Assembly: GCF_022919115.1 (NCBI RefSeq) | Contig: NZ_CP095072.1 | Coordinates: 1,736,001-1,800,000, forward strand | Reading direction: 5' to 3' | Origin: Gracilibacillus caseinilyticus | Lineage (GTDB): Bacteria; Bacillota; Bacilli; Bacillales; Amphibacillaceae | DNA length: 64,000 bases | Shown: in pieces, positions 9,374 to 17,559 of the stretch | Layout: the number at the start of each line of letters is the position of its first letter | Position numbering within the stretch: the first letter of the stretch is position 1 | The notes under the pieces: generated by a model | Seen by the model: the letters and a program-made list of their open reading frames with translations, nothing else | Told to the model about the DNA's origin: nothing | Databases searched by the model: none | Made by a program: the position numbers and the translations under genes

Positions 9374-11734
9374 GTGTCAGAGGAATGGAATGACCAAGAA
9401 TGGCAAGAAGAGAAGCAAAGAGTTGACGATGTCGTCCATGAAATCAAAAAAAAGATTACTTCTTTACAATCCAAAGCAAAAGATTTAAAAGAAGACGTCA
9501 TCGATATTAGACGTGATTTCTGGGAAGATGTCACCGTCAATATAGAAGAAATGGACGATAAAATAGAAACAGAAGCTAGTATTAAACAACAAGCGGAATT
9601 TTTGTCCGAACGAGAAAGAAGCCATGGGCAAGTAAGTGAAAGGCTGGATATACTTCGCAGGCTCGAAAACAAACCATACTTCGGCAGGATTGATTTCAAG
9701 GAAGAGAATGGATCTGATGAGCTGCCGATTTATATTGGATTAGCCTCTGTATTAGACGAAAACGAAGACAATTTTCTCGTGTACGACTGGAGAGCGCCTA
9801 TTTCGAGCATGTACTATGATTATCCTCCTGGACCGGCAAGTTACGACACTGTTCAAGGAAATATTTCCGGGGAAATAACCTTGAAACGACAATATATGAT
9901 TCAGTTCGGCGAATTAAAAGGAATGTTTGATACAGGTCTTACTATTGGGGATCATTTATTACAATCAGTCCTTGGTAATCAGGCCAGTACGAAAATGAAA
10001 AGTATTGTTTCTACCATACAACGTGAACAAAACCAGATCATTCGTAATGAAAGATCGAAAGTGTTGATTGTTCAAGGTGTAGCCGGTAGTGGAAAAACAT
10101 CCGCAGCATTACAGCGTGTTGCTTATTTGCTTTACCGGTATCGTGAGACGTTGACATCAGAACAGATTGTGCTTTTCTCACCGAATCCGCTATTTAACAG
10201 CTATGTAGCAACGGTTCTTCCGGAATTAGGCGAAGACAATATGCAGCAGATGACGTTCTATCAATATTTGCATCGCCAATTAGATGACAGCTTTCAATTG
10301 GAAACTCCTTTTGAACAGATGGAATATTACTTAAATAAACAGGGGAATGATGATGAAGCAAGAGTAGAATCCATGCATTATAAGGCAAGTCTTGATTATA
10401 AAGCACTGATTGATCATTATTTGGAGCACTTATCAACCCGTGGCATCGTTTTTCGTAATATTACCTTTAGAGGACAGGTAATTATTCCAAAGCAAATGAT
10501 AGAGAAATATTTCTATCAAACAGAAGGTAGTTTGCCAATAGCGGATCGATTAGAGAAAGTAGCGAACTGGATACTTTTTCAATTGAAACGTCTGGAGAAA
10601 GTGGAGCGAGAAAAGGATTGGGTATTGGAAGAGAGTGAATTGTTAGATAAAGCAGATTATGTCGACGTTCATCATACGTTGCAGGAAGAAAATCGATTTT
10701 CAGAGGATACCTTTGACGATTATGATCGTGAGGAAGAATTATTGCGGAAAAAAGTAGTCGCATGGCGTTTACGACCGCTAAGGAAAAAAGTAATGCAGTT
10801 AGCGTTTGTGGATCCACTGCGAACCTTCCGTCAACTGTTTTCATCAGTTCAGTGGATTACTGATGAAAGCTTGATATTACCGGAGCAATGGAAAGAGATT
10901 TGCTATGTGACAGAAGAACATTTAAAACAGAAATATCTGACATGGGAAGATGCACCTGCCTTTATTTATTTTGAGAAAAATTTATTAGGCTTTGACGCAC
11001 AGCGCACCATTCAGCATTTGTTTATCGACGAAGCGCAAGACTATACACCTTTCCAATTCGTGCTAATGAAGCAAATGTTTCCTGTCAGCAGCATGACACT
11101 GCTTGGTGATATTAATCAAGCGATCTATGCGCATGCGCTGAGAGATGAAACATTACTATCAGAAAAATGGCAGGAACGACACGAACGAATTGTTTTAATG
11201 AGAAGCTATCGATCGACGGCTCCTATTGTTGAATTCACGAAATCGTTCATGCCGAATGGTGATTTGATCGAACCGTTCGAACGTGAAGGGGATACGCCGA
11301 TAGTGATGGAAGTTGAACAGCAGGAAATGCTCGATCAAAAAATGTTGGAACAAATTGATCTGTATGAACAAAACGGGCATGAAACGATCGCGCTCATCGG
11401 TAAAACTTTAGAAGAATGCCAGACAATATATAATCGGTTAAAACACCGGGTAACCATGGAGTTAATGACACAGGAAGCCCATATTTTTAATAAGGGGATT
11501 GTTGTAATTCCAGCATATCTTGCCAAAGGTATTGAATTCGATGCAGTTATTATCATGGATGCTTCCGATCAAAATTTCCAGGATGAGTTAGAGCGCAACT
11601 TATTCTACACAGCATGTACAAGAGCGATGCATGATCTTGCATTGTTTTCAATTGGAAAACCAACGCATTTTCTGCAGGACATACCGAAGCAGCAATACCG
11701 ACATTACAAAGTTCACCAGATCGCACAAAAATAA
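9374..11734 (+). CDS. helD: HelD-like UvrD-family ATPase (RNA polymerase recycling factor)
   Basis: The 786-residue superfamily 1 helicase-like protein starts at GTG 9374, eight bases after GGAGG. The N-terminal 100 residues are predicted coiled coil, as in HelD, where this arm enters the RNA polymerase secondary channel. Walker A is QGVAGSGKTSAALQR (about residue 235), Walker B is HLFIDEAQDYTPFQ, and later motifs include LLGDINQAIYA, RSYRSTAPI and AKGIEFDAVII. In Bacillus subtilis HelD frees stalled polymerase from nucleic acid. The protein stands alone with its own terminator. Confidence 0.85.
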   Translation: MSEEWNDQEWQEEKQRVDDVVHEIKKKITSLQSKAKDLKEDVIDIRRDFWEDVTVNIEEMDDKIETEASIKQQAEFLSERERSHGQVSERLDILRRLENKPYFGRIDFKEENGSDELPIYIGLASVLDENEDNFLVYDWRAPISSMYYDYPPGPASYDTVQGNISGEITLKRQYMIQFGELKGMFDTGLTIGDHLLQSVLGNQASTKMKSIVSTIQREQNQIIRNERSKVLIVQGVAGSGKTSAALQRVAYLLYRYRETLTSEQIVLFSPNPLFNSYVATVLPELGEDNMQQMTFYQYLHRQLDDSFQLETPFEQMEYYLNKQGNDDEARVESMHYKASLDYKALIDHYLEHLSTRGIVFRNITFRGQVIIPKQMIEKYFYQTEGSLPIADRLEKVANWILFQLKRLEKVEREKDWVLEESELLDKADYVDVHHTLQEENRFSEDTFDDYDREEELLRKKVVAWRLRPLRKKVMQLAFVDPLRTFRQLFSSVQWITDESLILPEQWKEICYVTEEHLKQKYLTWEDAPAFIYFEKNLLGFDAQRTIQHLFIDEAQDYTPFQFVLMKQMFPVSSMTLLGDINQAIYAHALRDETLLSEKWQERHERIVLMRSYRSTAPIVEFTKSFMPNGDLIEPFEREGDTPIVMEVEQQEMLDQKMLEQIDLYEQNGHETIALIGKTLEECQTIYNRLKHRVTMELMTQEAHIFNKGIVVIPAYLAKGIEFDAVIIMDASDQNFQDELERNLFYTACTRAMHDLALFSIGKPTHFLQDIPKQQYRHYKVHQIAQK

Positions 11735-11763
11735 GGCAAGGAGCTACCTTGTCTTATTTTTTT
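11730..11763 (+). terminator. Rho-independent terminator of helD
   Basis: AATAAGGCAAGG and CCTTGTCTTATT form a 12-bp stem (one G-T pair) around AGCTA, followed by seven T. The stem overlaps the helD stop codon. Confidence 0.9.
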
Positions 11764-11779
11764 GTTGGAAAAGAAAATT

Positions 11780-11853
11780 GGTTCTTATAATATGGATTAT
11801 GTTAACTAGCCATTGCTAGCCGAGCATCCATATTGAGATATTTAATGTGCTAG
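11780..11853. repeat. R1 repeat, copy A (truncated)
   Basis: Begins with the R1 end GGTTCTTATAATATGGATTA, then GTTAACTAGC, and shares a weaker AATGTGCTAGC stretch with the copy at 40003. It stops where the ABC-F remnant begins, so it probably marks the break in that gene. Confidence 0.6.
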
Positions 11854-11857
11854 CATA

Positions 11858-12376
11858 ATGAGTTTCCAATTGCCACTTGGTAAAAAAATTGCCATCACAG
11901 GACCAAATGGCAGTGGGAAAAGTACATTACTGTACCATTTTGCCAATAATAAATCCAGATTAACCATTTCTCCTAAAGCGGAAATCGGGTTCTTTCGCCA
12001 AATGAGTTATCAATTTACGTGTGATGAAACGGTATGGCAATTCGTGAAAAATCGGTCAGACTATGAAGATGGAATGTTGCGCAGTGTATTACATGCGATG
12101 CAGTTTATTGGTACAGATTTACGAAAAAAAGTGAAGGCTTTAAGCGGTGGAGAAGCAATTCGGCTCCAGTTAAGTCAGCTTTTCTTGGGAGAAAATAATA
12201 TTTTACTATTAGATGAACCGACCAATTTTTTAGATATCCATGCTGTCGAAGCTCTAGAACGATTTATAAAGGCATATCAAGGGACGATCATTTTTGTCAC
12301 TCATGATCAAGCGTTTATTAAAAATGTTGCAGATATACAGTTTGAAATCAAAGAGAAAGATATAGAACAAATATGA
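11858..12376 (+). pseudogene. ABC-F protein remnant (second ATPase domain only)
   Basis: The 172 residues hold one complete ABC-F domain: Walker A TGPNGSGKST, signature ALSGGEAIRLQL, Walker B ILLLDEPTNFLDI and H-loop FVTHDQAF. ABC-F ribosome-protection or regulatory factors have two such domains and about 500 or more residues. Here the first domain and linker are absent, and the frame opens directly against repeat R1 copy A, without a convincing ribosome binding site. I read it as the C-terminal remnant of a broken Msr/Vga/Lsa-like ABC-F gene. A functional single-domain protein is possible but unlikely. Confidence 0.7.
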
Positions 12377-12381
12377 CGGAG

Positions 12382-12412
12382 AAGCCACTAAGAATTTCTT
12401 GGTGGCTTGTTC
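12382..12412 (+). terminator. Putative terminator after the ABC-F remnant
   Basis: AAGCCACTAAG and CTTGGTGGCTT form a stem around AATTT. The following T tract is weak (TTGTTCT). Confidence 0.55.
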
Positions 12413-12497
12413 TGCCAAGTTTATGAGCACAATATTTTTAAAATAGTATTAGACTATGGCAATATAGGGTAAATGAGATAAAAAGGAGGAATTGAAA

Positions 12498-13337
12498 ATG
12501 GTAAACAGTTTACAAGCTACTACGACCTTACATAATGGTGTGAAAATGCCATGGTTTGGACTTGGTGTATTCTTAGTAGAAGAAGGGGAAGAAGTCTATC
12601 AATCTGTTAAATGGGCACTGGAACATGGATATAAAAGCATTGATACAGCAGCTATTTATGGGAATGAAGAAGGTGTAGGGAAAGCAATCAAGGATTCTGG
12701 TATTCCTCGAGAAGAGTTATTTATTACATCAAAACTTTGGAATGGTGACCAAGGTTATGACGAGACATTACAAGCATTTGAAACGACATTAAATAAATTA
12801 GGATTAGAGTATCTCGATCTTTATCTAATCCACTGGCCAGTACCTGAGCAAAATAAATACAAAGAGACTTGGAAAGCAATGGAGAAACTTTACAACGACG
12901 GAAAAATCCGTGCAATCGGTGTAAGTAATTTCAAAGAGCATCACTTGGATGACCTGATAAAGGATGCAGCGATCACACCAATGGTGAATCAGGTAGAGTA
13001 TCACCCACACTTGCAGCAACGCAGTTTACATGATTATTGTAAAAAACACAATATCCAATTAGAAGCATGGTCTCCACTTAAACAAGGTAAAGTCCTGGAT
13101 GATCTGACTTTAACGGATATTGCAAAACGCCATGGCAAGTCAACGGCACAAGTAATTCTGCGTTGGGACTTACAGCAAGGTGTTGTGACGATTCCGAAAT
13201 CCGTCAAACAACATCGTATCCAGGATAATGCGGATGTGTTTGATTTTGAACTAACAGATGCAGAGATGAAGCTGATCCATGATATGAATAAAGACGAGCG
13301 TGTTGGACCAGATCCTGATACATTTAGTAAACGATAA
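12498..13337 (+). CDS. Aldo/keto reductase (YvgN/YtbE-like)
   Basis: The 279-residue NADPH-dependent reductase has the catalytic tetrad visible: Asp and Tyr in SIDTAAIYGNEEGVG, Lys in ITSKLWNGDQG and His in LIHWPVPEQ. Cofactor motifs IGVSNFKEHHL and VTIPKSVKQHRI follow. It belongs to the AKR5 group of small aldehyde and ketone reductases, which includes methylglyoxal reductases of Bacillus. ATG 12498 is chosen because GGAGG is eight bases upstream; the in-frame TTG at 12492 is too close. It is monocistronic with its own terminator. Confidence 0.88.
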   Translation: MVNSLQATTTLHNGVKMPWFGLGVFLVEEGEEVYQSVKWALEHGYKSIDTAAIYGNEEGVGKAIKDSGIPREELFITSKLWNGDQGYDETLQAFETTLNKLGLEYLDLYLIHWPVPEQNKYKETWKAMEKLYNDGKIRAIGVSNFKEHHLDDLIKDAAITPMVNQVEYHPHLQQRSLHDYCKKHNIQLEAWSPLKQGKVLDDLTLTDIAKRHGKSTAQVILRWDLQQGVVTIPKSVKQHRIQDNADVFDFELTDAEMKLIHDMNKDERVGPDPDTFSKR

Positions 13338-13350
13338 AAATATATGATAT

Positions 13351-13392
13351 AAAAACGCCCAGAGTTCAAAAAACTCTGAGCGTTTCTTTTTA
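13351..13392. terminator. Terminator of the aldo/keto reductase, also usable on the minus strand
   Basis: ACGCCCAGAGTT and AACTCTGAGCGT form a stem around CAAAA, with CTTTTTAT on the plus side and a T-rich run on the minus side. The structure fits two convergent transcripts. Confidence 0.85.
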
Positions 13393-13450
13393 TCAGTCAA
13401 GAAAGTATATAAGTGCAGCCACAGCAGTAATCATATTGAACATGAAGTTG
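13393..13450 (-). pseudogene. Possible C-terminal remnant of a small membrane protein
   Basis: Minus-strand reading gives ELNFMFNMITAVAALIYF and then LD-stop, directly before the terminator. The hydrophobic tail looks like a protein end, but the frame is cut by repeat R1 copy B. It is too short to identify and may be chance. Confidence 0.3.
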
Positions 13451-13545
13451 AGTTCCTATAATATGGATTATGTCAACCAGCCTAGAAGTCATTTTGACAT
13501 ATTTTTAGTGGTATGATACCGCTCCGGCCAACCACTACTTGCCCC
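13451..13545. repeat. R1 repeat, copy B (truncated)
   Basis: Starts AGTTCCTATAATATGGATTA, continues TGTCAACCAGCC, GTCATTTTGACAT and ACCGCTCCGGCCAACCACT, matching in order the copies at 40003 and (reverse strand) 47904-48093. The second half of the element is missing. The 285-bp gap before thiW contains only this and the remnant above. Confidence 0.65.
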
Positions 13546-13622
13546 CATAAGTTAGTTATGCTCGGTTTTACTTATTTATTTTGTTTCTCCGTAAGTGAAA
13601 ATTATAAGGATCAAAGTACTCA

Positions 13623-14123
13623 CTATCTGTTTGATGCGCTTTGTTGCATAAGTGGAGCGTTTTTTATCCTTGATAAAATGAATAGTCCAATAATAGCTCC
13701 GGTTACACTGCTGACAAGAAATCCTGGCAAAAATGCGAACGCACCAACAGATGACCCCATCAACACTTTTGCATATGGCACAGAAAGCAGAGAGCCAAGG
13801 ATACCAGTTCCGATCATTTCACCAATACCAGCGAGTGTACGTTTATTCGTCCATCGATACAAATAACCTGCAAGTAAAGCCCCGACCATACCACCCGGAA
13901 AAGCGAGCAATGTACCTAACCCTAATAAATTTCGTAGTAAGCCAATCATGAAGGCAATGATAACTGCTGGAACGGGGCCTAACGTTACCGCTGCCATCAC
14001 GTTCACAGCATGCTGGACAGGGTATGCTTTGGCAATACCTGTCGGAAACCAAAGAAACTGGGAACCAAGTGTCCCGATGGCAATAAAAACAGCCATTGTG
14101 GTTAATAATAATGTACGATTCAT
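13623..14123 (-). CDS. thiW: Thiamine-related ECF transporter S component
   Basis: The 166-residue integral membrane protein has about five spans. Family features include LWFPTGIAKAYPVQHAVNV near the N-terminus, GLLRNLLGLGTLLAFPGGM in the middle and GALLAGYLYR. This matches ThiW, the substrate-capture subunit of an energy-coupling-factor importer thought to take up the thiazole precursor of thiamine. A TPP riboswitch lies directly upstream, supporting the assignment. ECF A, A' and T subunits are not in the window; they are normally encoded elsewhere and shared. Confidence 0.9.
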   Translation of the reverse strand: MNRTLLLTTMAVFIAIGTLGSQFLWFPTGIAKAYPVQHAVNVMAAVTLGPVPAVIIAFMIGLLRNLLGLGTLLAFPGGMVGALLAGYLYRWTNKRTLAGIGEMIGTGILGSLLSVPYAKVLMGSSVGAFAFLPGFLVSSVTGAIIGLFILSRIKNAPLMQQSASNR

Positions 14124-14167
14124 ATTTTCCCTCCTTTTGTTATCATAAGGGATCTCAGCTGAAGGAA

Positions 14168-14202
14168 AATAAAAAGCCAGATTCTAATAAAGAAACTGGT
14201 TA
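14168..14202 (-). terminator. Riboswitch-controlled terminator before thiW
   Basis: On the minus strand, CCAGTTTC pairs with GAATCTGG (one mismatch), followed by CTTTTTATTTT. It lies between the TPP aptamer and the thiW start, the arrangement of transcription-terminating TPP switches. Confidence 0.7.
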
Positions 14203-14217
14203 TACCGTATCAAGAAT

Positions 14218-14328
14218 AGAGCTACTTCCCTACGCTGGTACCAACCAGATCAGGTTCTTAGAGTTAAAAAGCTTATGCGCGCTTTTCTCTCAACCTATGC
14301 TCATAGGCACCCCTAGTAGTGATCATAC
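14218..14328 (-). promoter_or_regulatory. TPP (THI-element) riboswitch
   Basis: Minus-strand sequence contains the conserved blocks in order: CTACTAGGGGTGCC, GTTGAGAG, GAACCTGATCTGG and TACCAGCGTAGGGAAGTAG. The closing CTAC/GTAG helix is present. P3 contains an extra AAAAGC/GCTTTT arm. High TPP should fold the aptamer and allow the downstream terminator, shutting off thiW. Confidence 0.95.
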
Positions 14329-14382
14329 TTATGTAATTAACAAAATTTTATCAAATAATAGAAAAAAGTCAATTCAAGCAAC

Positions 14383-14415
14383 TATCTTGAATTCAAGATA
14401 AATTTTGTGTATACT
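14383..14415 (+). promoter_or_regulatory. Promoter with an 18-bp palindromic operator (MhqR-like)
   Basis: TATCTTGAATTCAAGATA at 14383-14400 is a perfect palindrome. It overlaps a sigma-A-type promoter: TTGAAT at 14387-14392, 17-bp spacer, TATACT at 14410-14415. The palindrome resembles the ATCTCGAATTCGAGAT-type sites I recall for the MarR-family repressor MhqR, which controls ring-cleaving dioxygenases in Bacillus. The regulator gene is not in the window. Confidence 0.75.
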
Positions 14416-14442
14416 ATATGTAAAGAAATGGAGGAATGCATC

Positions 14443-15411
14443 ATGCAATTAAAAGGAATTCATCATGTTTCCGCGATCACTGCCAATGCGCAGGATAACT
14501 TCGATTTCTACACAAATATTTTAGGAATGCGACTTGTCAAAAAAACAGTCAATCAGGATGATCCGAGTATGTACCATTTGTTTTATGCAGATGAAAAGGG
14601 AAGTCCAGGCACTGATTTAACTTTCTTTGAAATAAATAATGCAGGGCATACGTATACAGGTAACAATAGTATCTCCACCACATCATTACGTGTGGGAAGT
14701 GATCAAGCGTTAGCCTATTGGCAGGATCGCTTTGATCAGTATGATATCGTTCATGATGGGATCAGTGAACAGTTTGGTCGCCAAGTGTTACCTTTTCAAG
14801 ATCATGAAGGGCAACGGTTGATATTGGTATCCGACGAAACGAATACAGGAGTTGCTGCAGGTGTCCCGTGGAACGGAAATGGAGTGGAAGAGGAAAACGC
14901 TGTGATTGGATTAGGACCAGTTCACTTCACTATTCCAGAATTGGCACCGACGAAAAGCATTCTGACGGATGTATTGGGATTCCGGCATGAAGGTAATTAT
15001 TCACTTTTGAATGGCCGTGAAATCGACGTTTTTTCCACAGGAGAAGGCGGAACGGGAGCCGAAGTCCATGTCGAAGTGCGACCAGAATTACAAAAAGAAC
15101 GGCCAGGGCGAGGCAGTGTACATCACGTTGCTTTTCGTGTTGAAGATGTCGAGGAACTAGAAGCATGGCGAGATGTGATTCGTCAACAAAGATTACCAAA
15201 CTCAGGAATTGTTGATCGTTACTATTTTCAATCGTTATATTTCCGTGAATCAAATGGAATCTTAATTGAATTGGCAACAGATGGACCGGGATTCGCAACC
15301 GATGAGAATATGGAGGCTTTAGGAGAAGCGTTGGCTTTGCCACCTTTTTTAGCCGATAAACGTGAAGAAATCGAAGCGAATTTAACGCCATTAGAAACAA
15401 AGCATAAATAA
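14443..15411 (+). CDS. mhqO: Ring-cleaving dioxygenase of the glyoxalase family (MhqO-like)
   Basis: The 322-residue protein has two vicinal-oxygen-chelate domains. Domain 1 starts GIHHVSAITANAQDNFDFY, giving the first metal His, and domain 2 has GLGPVHFTIPE. The second repeat contains GSVHHVAFRVEDVEEL, and the last metal ligand is likely Glu in GILIELATDGPGF. These match MhqO/MhqA/MhqE proteins, thought to open quinone or catechol rings under electrophile stress. ATG 14443 has GGAGG eight bases upstream. The operator-promoter just upstream supports quinone-responsive control. Confidence 0.85.
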   Translation: MQLKGIHHVSAITANAQDNFDFYTNILGMRLVKKTVNQDDPSMYHLFYADEKGSPGTDLTFFEINNAGHTYTGNNSISTTSLRVGSDQALAYWQDRFDQYDIVHDGISEQFGRQVLPFQDHEGQRLILVSDETNTGVAAGVPWNGNGVEEENAVIGLGPVHFTIPELAPTKSILTDVLGFRHEGNYSLLNGREIDVFSTGEGGTGAEVHVEVRPELQKERPGRGSVHHVAFRVEDVEELEAWRDVIRQQRLPNSGIVDRYYFQSLYFRESNGILIELATDGPGFATDENMEALGEALALPPFLADKREEIEANLTPLETKHK

Positions 15412-15417
15412 AACATT

Positions 15418-15455
15418 ACCACACGCGTAAAACGATAATGCGTGTGGTTTTTTTA
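15418..15455 (+). terminator. Terminator of the dioxygenase gene
   Basis: ACCACACGC and GCGTGTGGT form a 9-bp stem followed by seven T. Confidence 0.92.
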
Positions 15456-15598
15456 ATTTTATGGACCAAAATTAGATGGAAAGCGAAAAAACTGTCCAAG
15501 AGCATACTCTATGATCATCACCCAACATTCACAGATTATTTTTTTGCTAACATCATATGTTATACTATTTTCGTCGTTATACGAAAGGGGACAATCAC

Positions 15599-16456
15599 AT
15601 GAAAGAGATAAAAGCTGTCTGTCTGGATATGGATGGAACGATTCTGAACAATCATAATCAATTGGTACAAAATACGAGGAACGTGATCGAGCAAATTCGT
15701 CAGCTTGGAGTTAAAGTATTTATTGTCACGGGTCGCTCTTATAAAGAAGTACTCGACATTACGGAAGGTAACGTTGAGCTTGATGGTATTGTCACTGCGA
15801 ATGGTATGATTACGTATTTGGATGAGAAGATATTACGTCAGCATCAATTATCGCCAGAGGTTGTCGATCGCGTCATTCAGTTGGCGAGAGAGCATCATAT
15901 TTTCTATGAAGTACATCCTGTTAATGGGAATCGCACGACGCTTAAAGGTGATCAGCACTACATGGAGCAAATGATTAAACAGAATAAGCCCGATGAAGTT
16001 GGTCTCCATGAATGGCTGGAAAGGGAAGAGGCGATAGCTCAAGCAATTGAATGGGTGGACGAGCTACCAGATGTTCCATACGCGAAGATGTACTGTTTTG
16101 CTGATCGACATCAGCACATGCAACAATGGATTTCCGAATTAGAACAGCTTAAGCAGGAGGTTGCTTTTTCCACTTCTTCCTCATCCCCACATAATGTGGA
16201 GGTGATGGTGGCCAATGTCCATAAAGCAACGGGTATCTCCGCTTTGTTAGAACACTATGGCCTTGATGCTGAGACGGTATTAGCGATCGGGGACAGTAAC
16301 AACGACATCGCGATGATGGAGATTGTCGGTTATCCAGTTGCAATGAAGAATGCGACCGATCAGATCAAAAAAATAACAGAGATAACAACAGAATTTACTA
16401 ATGATGAAGAAGGTGTGAATCACTTCTTGAAAGATTTTTTTAAACACAAGCTGTAA
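15599..16456 (+). CDS. HAD-superfamily phosphatase, Cof type
   Basis: The 285-residue protein has the HAD motifs DMDGTI (residues 10-15, nucleophile Asp), VTGRSYKEV (motif II), a Lys before the cap and GDSNNDIAMME (motif IV). The large C2B-type cap between motifs II and III places it with Cof/YkrA-like phosphatases, which act on sugar phosphates, FMN or pyridoxal phosphate. Start ATG 15599 follows AAAGGGGA. No neighbour points to a substrate. Confidence 0.85.
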   Translation: MKEIKAVCLDMDGTILNNHNQLVQNTRNVIEQIRQLGVKVFIVTGRSYKEVLDITEGNVELDGIVTANGMITYLDEKILRQHQLSPEVVDRVIQLAREHHIFYEVHPVNGNRTTLKGDQHYMEQMIKQNKPDEVGLHEWLEREEAIAQAIEWVDELPDVPYAKMYCFADRHQHMQQWISELEQLKQEVAFSTSSSSPHNVEVMVANVHKATGISALLEHYGLDAETVLAIGDSNNDIAMMEIVGYPVAMKNATDQIKKITEITTEFTNDEEGVNHFLKDFFKHKL

Positions 16457-16475
16457 AAGGTTTGTGTTTTTATTT
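16441..16475 (+). terminator. Terminator of the HAD gene
   Basis: AAACACAA pairs with TTTGTGTTT across CTGTAAAAGG, followed by TTTATTTG. The stem overlaps the last codons of the gene. Confidence 0.65.
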
Positions 16476-16663
16476 GTATTTGTTTTATTCTATGATAAAA
16501 TAATATCAAACATTTTCAAAAAGAAACAGATAAAATGTATGCGGTTACAAGATTAGGCGGAATACGCATACGTCACATATAGGAGAGAAATAGTTGAATT
16601 TTGCTTTGAAATTGCCTATAGTCAGTAATAGGATGTTTGAAGAACGAAGGTAGGAGAATGGTC

Positions 16664-17434
16664 ATGTTAGTTGCCGAAAGACACCAACGTATTGTGGAAG
16701 TCGTTAATCAACGAAAAAGTATTCGAGTATCAGAACTCGCCAGTCAATTTTCTGTGACAGATGAGACAATTCGCAGAGACTTAGAGAAATTAGAAAAAGA
16801 AAAGAAATTAGCCCGGAGTCACGGTGGGGCAGTTAGTATTGCTAATACTCAGGACGGTCCAGAGATTCCTTTTCAAGAGCGAGAAGTGATGTATGTCGAT
16901 GAGAAAAAAGCAATTGCCCAAGAGGCGGTTAAACATATTGTAGAATCAGATAAGATTTTACTGGATGCCAGTACGACAGCGTGGTATGTAGCGAAGAACC
17001 TTCCGAATATACCGATTACTGTGTTAACTAACTCAGTGAATGTTGTATTGGAATTAAGTAAGAAAAAGCATATAGCCGTCATTTCAAGCGGTGGTACCTT
17101 GTTACCCAGGTCGTTGTCATTCGTTGGTCCATTAGCGGTAAGTTCATTGGACCTGTATCATGTCAATAAAGCCTTTCTTTCCTGCAAAGGTGTCCATCTT
17201 GAAAAAGGAATGAGTGAATCGAATGAGCAACAAGCACGAGTGAAACAAAAAATGATTGATATTGCAGATACTACTTATTTACTGGCGAATCATCAGAAAT
17301 TCCATATGAAAGCATTTGCCCATGTAGCACCAATTGATAAAGTACAGCGGATTATTACGGATAGTAATGCTCCTGATCAACAACTATACGATTTGAAAGA
17401 CAATGGAATAGAAGTTATCCAAGCACTTCGTTAA
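16664..17434 (+). CDS. DeoR-family transcriptional regulator
   Basis: The 256-residue regulator has an N-terminal helix-turn-helix: ERHQRIVEVVNQRKSIRVSE, then VTDETIRRDLEKLE and ARSHGGA, the DeoR signature. The C-terminal sugar-phosphate-binding domain has LLDASTTAWYVAKNL, VLTNSVNVV and SSGGTLLPRSLSFVGPLA. ATG 16664 is preferred (AGGAG seven bases upstream) over ATG 16658 and TTG 16637. It precedes the xylo-oligosaccharide locus but has its own terminator, so a link to it is not shown. Its target is unknown. Confidence 0.85.
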   Translation: MLVAERHQRIVEVVNQRKSIRVSELASQFSVTDETIRRDLEKLEKEKKLARSHGGAVSIANTQDGPEIPFQEREVMYVDEKKAIAQEAVKHIVESDKILLDASTTAWYVAKNLPNIPITVLTNSVNVVLELSKKKHIAVISSGGTLLPRSLSFVGPLAVSSLDLYHVNKAFLSCKGVHLEKGMSESNEQQARVKQKMIDIADTTYLLANHQKFHMKAFAHVAPIDKVQRIITDSNAPDQQLYDLKDNGIEVIQALR

Positions 17435-17460
17435 TGATTAAGTTAACGGAGTGCTTTTTT
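17423..17460 (+). terminator. Terminator of the deoR-type gene
   Basis: GCACTTCGTTAA and TTAACGGAGTGC form a 12-bp stem with one G-T pair, followed by TTTTTT. It overlaps the stop codon. Confidence 0.9.
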
Positions 17461-17559
17461 GCTTAAAATTTGTTTTTTATATAACCATTTCATAGTATAA
17501 TAGTAGCAGACTTTGGTTATCGCATAAACAAAGTATTCTGACAATTTGGAGTGTTTGGC

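Noticed and set aside
9280..9699. 139-residue open frame on the minus strand
   Set aside because: Antisense to the helD start, with no ribosome site and Ser-rich composition typical of a shadow frame. The same holds for long antisense frames at 39159-39569, 45969-46397 and 56597-57022.
11858..12376. Intact antibiotic-resistance ABC-F protein
   Set aside because: Only one of the two ATPase domains and no linker are present, so it is treated as a remnant.
16585..16655. Short leader peptide (TTG start after AGGAGAG) before the DeoR gene
   Set aside because: Only about 19 codons, with no regulatory structure or codon pattern to support it.
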